From NCBI RefSeq assembly GCF_022024055.1, contig NZ_CP091788.1, positions 868,001-932,000 of the forward strand: a stretch of 64,000 nt of DNA. The letters are read 5' to 3'. The notes beneath the pieces were generated by a model. It searched no databases. It was not told where the DNA came from and worked only from the letters and a program-made list of their open reading frames with translations. Origin of the DNA: Prevotella sp. E2-28. GTDB lineage: Bacteria > Bacteroidota > Bacteroidia > Bacteroidales > Bacteroidaceae. The translations under genes were made by a program, and so were the position numbers. Below are positions 1 through 7,257 of this stretch, one piece after another (the stretch's first letter is position 1; each line of letters begins with the position of its first letter).

Positions 1-1370
1 ATCTAGAATTTAGTTATACGGAAGATGCGCACGCTTTTTATGATAAGGTGTTTAATGAACAGGGATTCAACGCTGGCAATGGCCCCGGCTGCGTAGCTGA
101 TTATTATCGTGATCAGTCGCAAGGAATGCTGAACCTGCAGTTTGACGTCTATGGTCCTGTGAAAGTGGACATCTTAGCACAGCCCTATCAAAATCCTTCC
201 TCTAGTACAAGAAATTATGGTAGGGACGCCTTTATTGAGGCTACCAATCAAGTCATAGATCAGCATCCTGAGATAGATTTCTCTGTGTACGATTGGAATG
301 GTGATCGCAGAATAGAGCAGGTTATTTTCGTTTATGCGGGATTGCCTGGTAATATTGGCACCAATTATGGATACATCTGGCCCAATACCAGCTCGTTTAC
401 TACCATCACTACGCCTGATAACTATAAGATTTCCAATTATACAGCCAGTGGCGAGTTATGGCCTACGAAGTCGAAGAATTCCTGTGGCGTAGGTACCATT
501 TGTCATGAGTTTAGTCATAGCTTAGGCTTACCCGATATCTATCCTACGGTGAGCAGCGCAGGCTATTCTGTCTGCGATGAGTGGGACCTGATGGACGGGG
601 GTAATTTTACGAACTATGGTTGGTGCCCATGTAACTTCACCCCGATGGAGAAATGGGTGTTAGGTTGGATCTCCTTTGTCGATTTGGAAGAGCCAGCCAC
701 CATCACAGACCTGAAGCCTGTAGCCGAAGGTGGTGTGGTCTATCGTATTAAGCATACGGATTCTGAATGGCTCTTGCTTGAGAATCGTCAGCAGCGTGGA
801 TGGGATGCTGGAGCACCAGGTAAAGGCCTGGTTATCTATCATGTTGATTATGACGCGTCAAAATGGCAAAACAATACTTTGAACAACGATGCTGCCAAGC
901 GCAGATTTGAGTTGATACATGCTGACAACATGGACTATGATGCGTGGACTTCTCATATGACTGCTCATAGTTTGAGTTCTTATGCTGTCAGTCCTCGTAT
1001 GAATAAACTTCATCTGAGTACATCGCCCTATCCGTGGACTACTGATTCTACGGAGTTTGTCAATGACGAGCTGACAGAGACTTCTGTGCCGGCACCAAAG
1101 ATGAATAATCAGATTGGACAAAACACGCTATTGCAGAATAAGCCTATCACGAATATCCGTATATCTGAGGAAGGACTGATTTCTTTCGATTTCATGGGAG
1201 GCGACCAGACAGGAATCTCAAATCTAACCCCTAATCCCTCACCTCTAACCTCTCAAACCTACGACCTTCAAGGCCGTCGTGTTTCAGGTTCTTCTGGTTG
1301 GGGCATTTTGATTCAGCGACGTGCTGATGGAACAATTCGCAAGTATCTTAATAAACTTTATATTTATTAA
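1..1370 (+). CDS. M6-type secreted zinc metalloprotease, C-terminal part (5' end outside window)
   Basis: The frame is open from base 3, so the start codon lies left of the window; the GTG at 48 is internal. The zinc site is visible at 501-536 as CHEFSHSLGLPD: two His ligands with the catalytic Glu between them, then Gly and the third-ligand Asp, as in M6 (immune inhibitor A-like) peptidases. A Met-turn-like DLMDGG follows near 586. The end carries YDLQGRRV and a short basic tail, a C-terminus common on exported Prevotella proteins; a similar tail ends the esterase at the right edge. Just before it (about 1222-1256) a CTAACC/CCTCACC short-word tract is read in frame as NLTPNPSPLTS and looks inserted. 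Probable role: extracellular protein degradation. Substrate unknown. Confidence 0.85.
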   Translation, partial: LEFSYTEDAHAFYDKVFNEQGFNAGNGPGCVADYYRDQSQGMLNLQFDVYGPVKVDILAQPYQNPSSSTRNYGRDAFIEATNQVIDQHPEIDFSVYDWNGDRRIEQVIFVYAGLPGNIGTNYGYIWPNTSSFTTITTPDNYKISNYTASGELWPTKSKNSCGVGTICHEFSHSLGLPDIYPTVSSAGYSVCDEWDLMDGGNFTNYGWCPCNFTPMEKWVLGWISFVDLEEPATITDLKPVAEGGVVYRIKHTDSEWLLLENRQQRGWDAGAPGKGLVIYHVDYDASKWQNNTLNNDAAKRRFELIHADNMDYDAWTSHMTAHSLSSYAVSPRMNKLHLSTSPYPWTTDSTEFVNDELTETSVPAPKMNNQIGQNTLLQNKPITNIRISEEGLISFDFMGGDQTGISNLTPNPSPLTSQTYDLQGRRVSGSSGWGILIQRRADGTIRKYLNKLYIY

Positions 1371-1385
1371 TTAAAAACTACTTTT

Positions 1386-2180
1386 ATGAGATTAATTATT
1401 GAACCTAACTATGATTTGATGTCTCAGTGGGCAGCAAATTATGTCGTAGCAAAGATCAATGCTGCAAAGCCAACGGCTGAGAAGCCTTTTGTACTGGGAC
1501 TACCTACTGGCTCATCACCTATCGGTATGTATCGTGCTTTGGTGAAAGCTTATCAGGAGGGTAAGGTATCTTTCAAGAATGTTGTTACCTTTAACATGGA
1601 CGAGTATGTTGGTCTGCCCGTAGAGCACCCTGAAAGTTATCACTCTTTCATGTTTACTAACCTGTTCAATCACATTGACTGTCCTAAAGAGAATATCCAT
1701 ATCCTCAATGGTAATGCACCCGACCTCGCTGCTGAGTGCGCTAACTATGAGAAGGAAATTGAGAAGTTCGGTGGTATTGACCTGTTCCTCGGTGGTATCG
1801 GCCCCGATGGCCATATCGCTTTCAATGAGCCTGGCTCAAGCCTGACCAGTCGTACACGTCAGAAGACCCTCACAACTGACACCATTATTGCCAACTGCCG
1901 TTTCTTCGACAACGACGTTAATAAGGTGCCTAAGACTGCTCTCACCGTTGGTGTTGGTACAGTGATGGCTGCTAAGGAGGTGATGATTTTGGTGAATGGT
2001 CATGCTAAGTGTCGTGCCCTGCAGGCTGCTGTCGAGGGTAGCGTGAACCACATGTGGACCATCTCAGCCCTGCAGATGCACCAGCATGGTATCATCGTTG
2101 CTGATGATGCTGCTTGCGAGGAACTGAAGGTTGGCACTTATCGCTACTTCAAGGATATCGAGCGCAATAACTTGCTGTAA
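1386..2180 (+). CDS. nagB: Glucosamine-6-phosphate deaminase
   Basis: 264 residues, the usual NagB length. It converts glucosamine-6-phosphate to fructose-6-phosphate and ammonia in the cytoplasm, linking amino-sugar use to glycolysis. Family motifs are LGLPTGSSP near the N-terminus (phosphate loop), NMDEYVGLP, and the active-site block [17 protein letters not shown] around residues 137-153. It starts at an ATG 15 bases after the protease stop, separated only by an A/T-rich gap, so it may be co-transcribed with it or have its own weak promoter. manA follows on the same strand, a sensible hexose-phosphate neighbourhood. The assignment is firm; regulation is not visible. Confidence 0.95.
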   Translation: MRLIIEPNYDLMSQWAANYVVAKINAAKPTAEKPFVLGLPTGSSPIGMYRALVKAYQEGKVSFKNVVTFNMDEYVGLPVEHPESYHSFMFTNLFNHIDCPKENIHILNGNAPDLAAECANYEKEIEKFGGIDLFLGGIGPDGHIAFNEPGSSLTSRTRQKTLTTDTIIANCRFFDNDVNKVPKTALTVGVGTVMAAKEVMILVNGHAKCRALQAAVEGSVNHMWTISALQMHQHGIIVADDAACEELKVGTYRYFKDIERNNLL

Positions 2181-2183
2181 TGA

Positions 2184-2212
2184 TTAAACATTAAGCATTA
2201 AACATTAAACAT
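2184..2212 (+). repeat. Short-word tract (ATTAAACATTAAGC) between nagB and manA
   Basis: The whole nagB-manA gap is built from repeats of the word ATTAAAC/ATTAAGC. The manA start codon (TTG at 2212) lies at its right edge, so the tract replaces any recognisable ribosome binding site. Similar tracts with different words occur elsewhere in the window. Confidence 0.7.
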
Positions 2213-3243
2213 TGAAACTGTATCCACTTCTCTTCCAGCCTAATCTACATGAGGTAGTGTGGGGAGGTAACCGTCTTTGCCCGTATAAGGGACTGCCCAG
2301 CTCTGATGCGCCTATCGGCGAGAGTTGGGAGGTCAGTGCTGTGTCATCGAGTCCCAGCATCATTGCCAATGGTGAGTGTGCAGGCCGCGACCTGATTTCC
2401 GTTATCAGCGAAGCCCCCGAGGATATCCTCGGACAGGCTGTCTGCGAGCGCTACCATGGTCAACTGCCCTTGCTGGTGAAATTCATAGATGCACGTCGTG
2501 ACTTGAGTATTCAGGTACACCCCAATGATGAGATGGCCCAGCGTGTACACGGCAAGATGGGTAAGAGTGAGATGTGGTATATCATCGATGCTAAGCCCGG
2601 GAGTTATCTCTATGCTGGATTTAAGCAGGAGATAACCCCCGAGGCTTATAAACAACACGTGGCTGATGGCACTATTACTGATGTGCTTGCTCGCCATGAG
2701 GTGAAGACTGGCGATGTCTTTTACCTGCCCGCAGGCCGTGTTCATGCTATTGGTGCAGGCATCCTGCTGGCTGAGGTGCAACAGTCGTCTGATGTCACCT
2801 ATCGTATCTTCGATTATAATCGTCCGGGTATGGATGGCAAACCCCGCGAATTGCACACCGAACTGGCTTCGCAGGCACTTGATTATCACGTAGAACAGGA
2901 ATATCGCACGGTGTATGAAGAGAATATCAATCGTGCTAATCTGATTGTTGATTCTCCTTATTTCAGTGTACGTGTTACGGAGACGCCTGCCTTGTTCCAT
3001 CGTAACCTCTTGAAATACGACAGCTTTGTGATTACGATGTGTATTGAGGGCGATTGTCATATCCGTCTGCGTGCCACGGGCGAGACGATTCGTCTGCGTG
3101 AAGGCTGCAGTACCCTGATTCCTGCCGTCTTAGCCGACTATGACGTGATACCTATGAAAGAAAAGACCCGTTTCCTCGATGCCTTTATCGATAATATGGA
3201 TAAGAGCCTCGTGGGAAAGGTCACCCGTTTCCTGCACGTCTAA
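2212..3243 (+). CDS. manA: Mannose-6-phosphate isomerase, class I type
   Basis: 343 residues. Interconverts mannose-6-phosphate and fructose-6-phosphate for mannose use and GDP-mannose supply. The cupin metal site is seen in IQVHPND (around residues 99-105) and in LPAGRVHAIGAGILLAEVQQ, which also holds substrate-contacting residues. The best start is TTG at 2212: an in-frame stop lies two codons upstream, and the resulting N-terminus (KLYPLLFQPNLHEVVWGG) matches the family start, so no ATG is available. This unusual start adjoins a repeat tract that may have displaced the original initiation region. It is in the same direction as nagB with a 31-base gap, and ends 6 bases from the convergent EFR1 gene. 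Confidence 0.92.
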   Translation: MKLYPLLFQPNLHEVVWGGNRLCPYKGLPSSDAPIGESWEVSAVSSSPSIIANGECAGRDLISVISEAPEDILGQAVCERYHGQLPLLVKFIDARRDLSIQVHPNDEMAQRVHGKMGKSEMWYIIDAKPGSYLYAGFKQEITPEAYKQHVADGTITDVLARHEVKTGDVFYLPAGRVHAIGAGILLAEVQQSSDVTYRIFDYNRPGMDGKPRELHTELASQALDYHVEQEYRTVYEENINRANLIVDSPYFSVRVTETPALFHRNLLKYDSFVITMCIEGDCHIRLRATGETIRLREGCSTLIPAVLADYDVIPMKEKTRFLDAFIDNMDKSLVGKVTRFLHV

Positions 3244-3249
3244 CCCCAA

Positions 3250-4029
3250 TTACTCACGATGTCCAAAATAGTATTGTCCGCGTTTGCGGGTAATGCTACC
3301 ATAGTTGATGGCATGCTTCGGACAGTGGTGATAGCAAGCCAGACAGTTGGTGCATGAGCCGTCGTGCTGCCACATGGGAATGCCGTCCTTTAGTATCACG
3401 TCGCCTGTAGGACAAGCCTTTACGCATTTTCCGCAGTGGATGCACTGGTCAGCATCAACAGTGAATTTCTTATCCGTTATCATGCGGGCGTTGAAATAGG
3501 CACCAATGACATGCGAAAAAGTCCAAGGCGTTAGTCCGCGCTGGGTATGTACCTCGCCCACATTCCTTGCCTTGATCATCTCGACATACTGGCCTAGGTC
3601 TTCGTTGGCCTTACTGATTTTCTCCTTCTCACGCTGAGGCGTGTCTGTGTACATAAACGGCAAACAGACGTATGATTCGGGCATGATGAGTGAGAAGACG
3701 CTATCCAGATGAAGCCCTTTCTTCTGCAGGTCCTTGTTTAGCATCTCCATCGTTCGTCCTATGCTGTCGCCACAAGTCACGAGTGCATAGATGAAAGTCG
3801 AATTCTGAATTTTAAATTTAGAATTACAGATGAACTCCCTGACGATATGTGGTGGCTGCCAACCATGAACGGGAAAGCAGAATCCCAGTCGTTCGCCCTC
3901 CTGCAACTCATATTCACACTCGCCCTTCTTCATCTCCTCGGGGATGAAGAACAGCTTCTCGCCCGTCTCCTGAGCCAGCCTCTCTGCCGCCCATCGGGTA
4001 TTACCTGTACCAGAGAAATAGAAAATCAT
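3250..4029 (-). CDS. EFR1-type flavodoxin-ferredoxin fusion protein
   Basis: Start chosen at ATG 4029 (MIFYFSGTGNTRWAAERL), because upstream codons run through a terminator hairpin and the promoter. The N-terminal half is flavodoxin-like with the FMN phosphate loop SGTGNT. The C-terminal half has two 4Fe-4S motifs, CIHCGKCVKACP and CTNCLACYHHCP. About 260 residues, as in EFR1 ferredoxin proteins; it probably shuttles electrons in the cytoplasm, partner unknown. Residues NSKFKIQNS (about 3797-3825) are encoded by an AATTTTAAATTTAGAATT tract that interrupts the flavodoxin domain in frame. The -7 box TACCTTCG ends five bases before the ATG, suggesting an almost leaderless message. Confidence 0.85.
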   Translation of the reverse strand: MIFYFSGTGNTRWAAERLAQETGEKLFFIPEEMKKGECEYELQEGERLGFCFPVHGWQPPHIVREFICNSKFKIQNSTFIYALVTCGDSIGRTMEMLNKDLQKKGLHLDSVFSLIMPESYVCLPFMYTDTPQREKEKISKANEDLGQYVEMIKARNVGEVHTQRGLTPWTFSHVIGAYFNARMITDKKFTVDADQCIHCGKCVKACPTGDVILKDGIPMWQHDGSCTNCLACYHHCPKHAINYGSITRKRGQYYFGHRE

Positions 4030-4033
4030 GCTG

Positions 4034-4041
4034 CGAAGGTA
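4034..4041 (-). promoter_or_regulatory. -7 promoter box of the EFR1 gene
   Basis: On the minus strand the bases read TACCTTCG followed by CAGC and the ATG at 4029. This is the Bacteroidota -7 consensus with one change. The spacing leaves almost no 5' untranslated region. Confidence 0.6.
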
Positions 4042-4042
4042 C

Positions 4043-4083
4043 AAAAAAAGTCCGACATCTTTGCGGATATCGGGCTTTTTTTT
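4043..4083 (-). terminator. Rho-independent terminator downstream of the DUF6078 gene
   Basis: Minus strand: GCCCGATATC (4075-4066) pairs with GATGTCGGAC (4059-4050), including G-U pairs, around a CGCAAA loop. It is followed by a run of seven T. It ends the leftward accessory operon immediately before the EFR1 promoter. Confidence 0.8.
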
Positions 4084-4120
4084 ACTTCTCAATCATCACT
4101 TTTCATGCCGAGAAGTATTG

Positions 4121-4570
4121 TCAGGCAAAGTCGTAATCCATTTCGTAGTGGTCGAACTTTAATCCGTCGGTACTGCCGTAATCGGACAGTATCTCCATGA
4201 TGTCTTTCTGTTGCCGAGGCGATAGTTTGTTCTCGCCGTGATGGTAACGGTAATAAGGGCCGTTGCCACTGCTGAAGTAGTTTTTCACCTTTCTACGAGC
4301 CTCTACTTTCAGATAATAAGGTACGTTTCTATAGATGTCGGTGAAGCCCCATGCTTTCTTTACTAGCTTTTCCTCGCAGTAGCGTTGGCACTCTCCATCC
4401 TGCCATGCTGAGGGCAAGATGGCGGGCCCGCTGAGTCGCTCTTTTGGCTGAAGCAGGTAGGCCTGATAATGCATACATGATTCGCGAAGCTTACAGGCTT
4501 CATTGAAGCAAAGTGGATATTCCCAAGGTATATTTTTGTTTTCTAGTTGTTTTTCCATAAGACTTAACAT
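4121..4570 (-). CDS. DUF6078-type protein, copy 1 (function unknown)
   Basis: 149 residues if started at 4570, 145 if started at the second ATG (4558, MEKQLENKN). The first four codons (MLSL) are themselves an ATGTTAAGTCTT iteron, so the second ATG may be the true start. I recognise it as a DUF6078-type small protein of Bacteroidota; function unknown. Visible features: Cys/His spacing CFNEACKLRESCMH in the N-terminal third, possibly metal binding; a basic tyrosine-rich middle (NGPYYRYHH); and an acidic C-terminus (FDHYEMDYDF). It lies downstream of the VapE gene on the same strand with an iteron array between them. A paralogue at 53902-54351 differs at about 24 positions by eye, with the first 38 residues almost unchanged. 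Confidence 0.75.
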   Translation of the reverse strand: MLSLMEKQLENKNIPWEYPLCFNEACKLRESCMHYQAYLLQPKERLSGPAILPSAWQDGECQRYCEEKLVKKAWGFTDIYRNVPYYLKVEARRKVKNYFSSGNGPYYRYHHGENKLSPRQQKDIMEILSDYGSTDGLKFDHYEMDYDFA

Positions 4571-4626
4571 TGAAAATTATTAATTGGTTGATTATTAGTG
4601 ATTTGTGATTGCTTTTAGTGCTTCAA

Positions 4627-4682
4627 CACTTAACGTAAGAGTTAACATAGAGTTAACACAGACTTAACATAAGACCTAACAT
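4627..4682 (-). repeat. Iteron array, left side of VapE (copy 1)
   Basis: On the minus strand, five consecutive 10-12 base units resemble ATGTTAGGTCTT, ATGTTAAGTCT, GTGTTAACTCT, ATGTTAACTCTT and ACGTTAAGTG. They occupy the gap between the VapE stop and the DUF6078 start. They are in the opposite orientation to the matching array at 6087-6144, so VapE is flanked by inverted iteron arrays. Confidence 0.85.
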
Positions 4683-4691
4683 TCCTTTCGT

Positions 4692-5918
4692 TTATGCCGC
4701 CCGTAGCGGGATGACCTTATAGAAGGCCATGTTGCTACGGTCAGCATATTCGTACCCCAGATTCGTCATTGCCATTCCTACGCGAACCTTGTTTCCGTGA
4801 CTGATATCTACGGAAGGATATTCCTTTTGGATATGGCTCAGCAGCATCTTCGTGTTCATCATCTTAGGTGTCTCGCCCTCCTTGGGTTTACGGAAGCAGA
4901 TTTCCACCATCTCGGCAATGTCCTTCTGTTCCAGATAGTTCTGGTTGAGTTGCTGGATGCGGGCCACTTCGTCATTCGAGAACCAATACGGCGTCTTTGC
5001 CACTGTCAGTTCGTAAACCGCCTGCGCATAAAGCTGCTGATAATCAATCTCACCAGAGTTGTCGATATACTGTCCTTCAGGTATCTGTAGGCAGATATAT
5101 CGACGTGAGCCTGTGGCATCCGTCAGCGGGTGGGGATTGTTGGTAGTTGCTACAAACGAGGCAAAGCGGGTACGATCTTCCTGCGAGGCACCATAGATAG
5201 GACAACCGTTCACCTTACTCTTCGAGAGTGTCTGCTTTAGCGCGGCATGTTGGCTGGGACGGATGGCATCCAACTCATCGAGGTTCACCAGCAGGTTGTT
5301 CGTCAGCGCCATCTCTTTATCGAACTTATTCGACAGGTTCAGATGATCCAGATAATACTGGCGCAATTCTGGTGGTAGCAGACGGTGGAAAAAGGTGGTC
5401 TTTCCGCATCCCTGAGCGCCAATCAGCGTAGGCACACATTCATTTCCGTGAAGGGTGTCCATCTGAAGCCAATGTGCCACAGCTGAACGGAGCCACGTAG
5501 AGAGATAACCCTGCTGCTCTGTGGTGATGCCTGGCAGACGACTGAAAAGCTGAGCGATGTGATTTTTTCCGTCCCATTTCGGCAACTCTTTCAGGTAGTC
5601 GCCAATAGGATTATGTACGGGTACATCTTCTGAGTGAATGAACTCCATAATCTCCGTCTTCGGACTTCCCTTTTCGCATACCTGTTCCTTCTTGGCACGT
5701 CGGATGATGCTGTTGAGCGCTTCTACAGTCAGTGGGCGCCAATTCTCATCAGACTCTTCATCCTGCCGGTCTGAATCAGACTTCATGGTAAATTCAACTT
5801 TTCCGTTCAGCACATTGCGACGGAAAGCATAATTTTCGTTTAGAAACAACTCTACAGCAAGTGTTGTCTCTAGGGCAGCATTCATAGCCTCCCCATTGAT
5901 TAATGGTTTGTTTGTCAT
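4692..5918 (-). CDS. VapE-type P-loop ATPase with DUF3874-like C-terminus (copy 1, intact)
   Basis: 408 residues starting at ATG 5918. A central virulence-associated-E ATPase domain is shown by Walker A GAQGCGKTTFFHRL (about residues 168-181), a Walker B-like LLVNLDELD, and the sensor segment FVATTNNPHPLTDATGSRRY. The last ~90 residues resemble the DUF3874 winged-helix-like tail. Such proteins are related to primase/helicase ATPases of satellites and integrative elements, and often lack an obvious primase partner in Bacteroidota, as here. Its promoter (TATCTTTG, 6002-5995) lies between the start and the right iteron array, suggesting iteron-linked control or replication. DUF6078 is downstream. 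Function unproven; a truncated near-identical copy is at 54470-54940. Confidence 0.85.
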   Translation of the reverse strand: MTNKPLINGEAMNAALETTLAVELFLNENYAFRRNVLNGKVEFTMKSDSDRQDEESDENWRPLTVEALNSIIRRAKKEQVCEKGSPKTEIMEFIHSEDVPVHNPIGDYLKELPKWDGKNHIAQLFSRLPGITTEQQGYLSTWLRSAVAHWLQMDTLHGNECVPTLIGAQGCGKTTFFHRLLPPELRQYYLDHLNLSNKFDKEMALTNNLLVNLDELDAIRPSQHAALKQTLSKSKVNGCPIYGASQEDRTRFASFVATTNNPHPLTDATGSRRYICLQIPEGQYIDNSGEIDYQQLYAQAVYELTVAKTPYWFSNDEVARIQQLNQNYLEQKDIAEMVEICFRKPKEGETPKMMNTKMLLSHIQKEYPSVDISHGNKVRVGMAMTNLGYEYADRSNMAFYKVIPLRAA

Positions 5919-5994
5919 AAAGATAAATAATGGTTTAAGTTAAGGCAAGGATTGGCTTATGGGTGTTTCTCATAGCGTCGGGCCTTTCAATGTG

Positions 5995-6027
5995 CAAAGA
6001 TACAAAATTTTTGCCCGTTTTGCAAGA
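5995..6027 (-). promoter_or_regulatory. Promoter of the VapE-DUF6078 operon
   Basis: Minus strand -7 box TATCTTTG (6002-5995), with a CTTGC -33-like element 19 bases upstream. The stretch between VapE and the kinase gene (5919-6473) also holds a T-rich segment, the iteron array and the phased palindromes; I see no ORF in it. Confidence 0.6.
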
Positions 6028-6086
6028 GTTTTACCTAAAAAAAGCACGTTTATTTGAATTTTTTTTTCTTGTCGTTGCGTAGCTCA

Positions 6087-6144
6087 ATGTTAGGTCTTAT
6101 GTTAGGTCTATGTTAACTCTATGTTAAGTCTTATGTTAAGTGTT
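6087..6144 (+). repeat. Iteron array, right side of VapE (copy 1)
   Basis: Five head-to-tail units of 11-12 bases: ATGTTAGGTCTT, ATGTTAGGTCT, ATGTTAACTCT, ATGTTAAGTCTT, ATGTTAAGTGTT. A further single unit lies at 6200-6211, next to CGCCCC-like sequence GCCCCAAAAC. Orientation is inverted relative to 4627-4682. Iterons of this size are typical binding sites for replication initiators or regulators. Confidence 0.85.
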
Positions 6145-6283
6145 GAAGCACTAAAATTATTTATAAGTCATTTATAATCAAATACTTACTTATTCTCAAT
6201 GTTAAGTCTTGCCCCAAAACAATAAATCTTCAAAAATTTCTGCTCTTTTGAAAATGAAATAACGACATGAGACACAAAAACAA

Positions 6284-6364
6284 TTCCCACGCTGGGACAG
6301 ACTTGTTCCCACCGTGGGACTACTTTATTCCCAGTATGGGACTAAGATGGTCCCAGCGTGGGAA
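6284..6364. promoter_or_regulatory. Four palindromic operators with exact 22 bp phasing (copy 1)
   Basis: Four units of the form TTCCCA-NNN-TGGGA start at 6284, 6306, 6328 and 6350 (the last is GTCCCAGCGTGGGAA). The spacing is exactly 22 bases each time, about two helical turns, placing all sites on one face of the DNA. They lie 98 bases upstream of the -7 box at 6448. The same array, same spacing, recurs in copy 2 at 55137-55217. Confidence 0.85.
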
Positions 6365-6447
6365 TGAATGTCAGTTCTCCAGCATACCTTTTCCATAGAA
6401 AGATAAAAGTTTTTGAGGAAAAGCGTTTTAAATTGGGAAAGAATTTG

Positions 6448-6455
6448 TATCTTTG
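6448..6455 (+). promoter_or_regulatory. -7 promoter box before the kinase gene
   Basis: TATCTTTG followed by CACC and, 18 bases on, the ATG at 6474. The surrounding about 100 bases are almost identical to the promoter in copy 2 (55301-55308), where it drives the structured RNA directly. Confidence 0.75.
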
Positions 6456-6473
6456 CACCAAACTTAAAACAAA

Positions 6474-7121
6474 ATGAGTGATGACATATCTCAATCAGTT
6501 TCACAAAGAGGCAATGGAGCGTACGATGAAGAAAATCTCAGAATTCAAGAAGTCTCCAATGAACTCCAAAGACTTTGCCGATTACATGAGGAAGAATCTG
6601 GCAACGGCAAAGCAAATGGAACTCGCTTCGAAATAGAACAGCGTGCTGCTGAGCAATACGCTAAGTCTGCTGGTATATGGATTCCTATGGACAATGTGTT
6701 TGACCTTGGAATACCAGGACCTAGCGGAAATGAAAATGATACCTATGTTTCTAAAGATACGATTTACAAAGTTAATAATCTGTTGAATAGTGGTGGTATC
6801 TGCAAATTGTTTGGCAAGGTTCTTCTTCATAATCTACTCTTCCCCAATACCGCGTATAGATTATATGGTTTAACGGGTTACGATGGAAGAACCGTTATGC
6901 CTGTATTAGAGCAAGAGCGTATCTGTGAGGCCCAACCTGCAACCCAGATAATGATTGACACATATATGTCTGCTCTTGGGTTTGTGAAAGACGACAATGA
7001 AGCAGGTCGTTTCTCTAATAATCAATACTTAGTGTGGGATTTAGTACCTCGCAATGTGTTAGTTGACAAAGATGGCGATATGTATGTCGTTGATGCCGAA
7101 ATAGCCCGACGTAATCAGTAA
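6474..7121 (+). CDS. Polyvalent-protein-type kinase domain protein
   Basis: 215 residues. The C-terminal part (YLVWDLVPRNVLVDKDG then YVVDAEI) resembles a catalytic-loop D..P.N and a metal-binding D of the Ser/Thr/Tyr kinase domain found in polyvalent proteins of phages and mobile elements. The segment IPGPSGNENDTYVS and NNLLNSGG also fits such short kinases. No glycine-rich loop or transmembrane segment is clear. The first 50 codons are doubtful: an overlapping frame from ATG 6482 to the stop at 6635-6637 encodes a 51-residue protein of natural-looking composition. It is placed between the phased operators and the RNA gene, and is absent from copy 2. Own terminator at 7147-7175. Confidence 0.6.
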   Translation: MSDDISQSVSQRGNGAYDEENLRIQEVSNELQRLCRLHEEESGNGKANGTRFEIEQRAAEQYAKSAGIWIPMDNVFDLGIPGPSGNENDTYVSKDTIYKVNNLLNSGGICKLFGKVLLHNLLFPNTAYRLYGLTGYDGRTVMPVLEQERICEAQPATQIMIDTYMSALGFVKDDNEAGRFSNNQYLVWDLVPRNVLVDKDGDMYVVDAEIARRNQ

Positions 7122-7146
7122 ACTTATCAACTCCTATTATATTAAC

Positions 7147-7175
7147 CAGCATCAATACGAGGTGCTGTTTTTTTT
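7147..7175 (+). terminator. Terminator after the kinase gene
   Basis: CAGCATC (7147-7153) pairs with GGTGCTG (7161-7167), with one G-U pair, followed by eight T. It separates the kinase transcript from the RNA gene, which has its own promoter at 7226-7256. Confidence 0.8.
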
Positions 7176-7225
7176 CTGCGTAAAAGTAACTTCTATTAAA
7201 AAGATGTATATTTTTGCGTAGAAGT

Positions 7226-7256
7226 GTTTCTGTTTAAAATATTATTTGTATCTTTG
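7226..7256 (+). promoter_or_regulatory. Promoter of structured RNA copy 1
   Basis: -7 box TATCTTTG at 7249-7256, with TTTC at 7226-7229 as a -33-like element and 19 bases between. The predicted transcript starts at or just after 7258, at the first strand of stem P1. Confidence 0.7.
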
Positions 7257-7257
7257 C

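Noticed and set aside
2344..3060. Minus-strand ORF (238 codons) opposite manA
   Set aside because: manA is supported by conserved motifs throughout; the antisense product shows none.
6087..6144. CRISPR-like array at the iterons
   Set aside because: Units are 11-12 bp and directly adjacent, with no spacers; no cas genes in the window.
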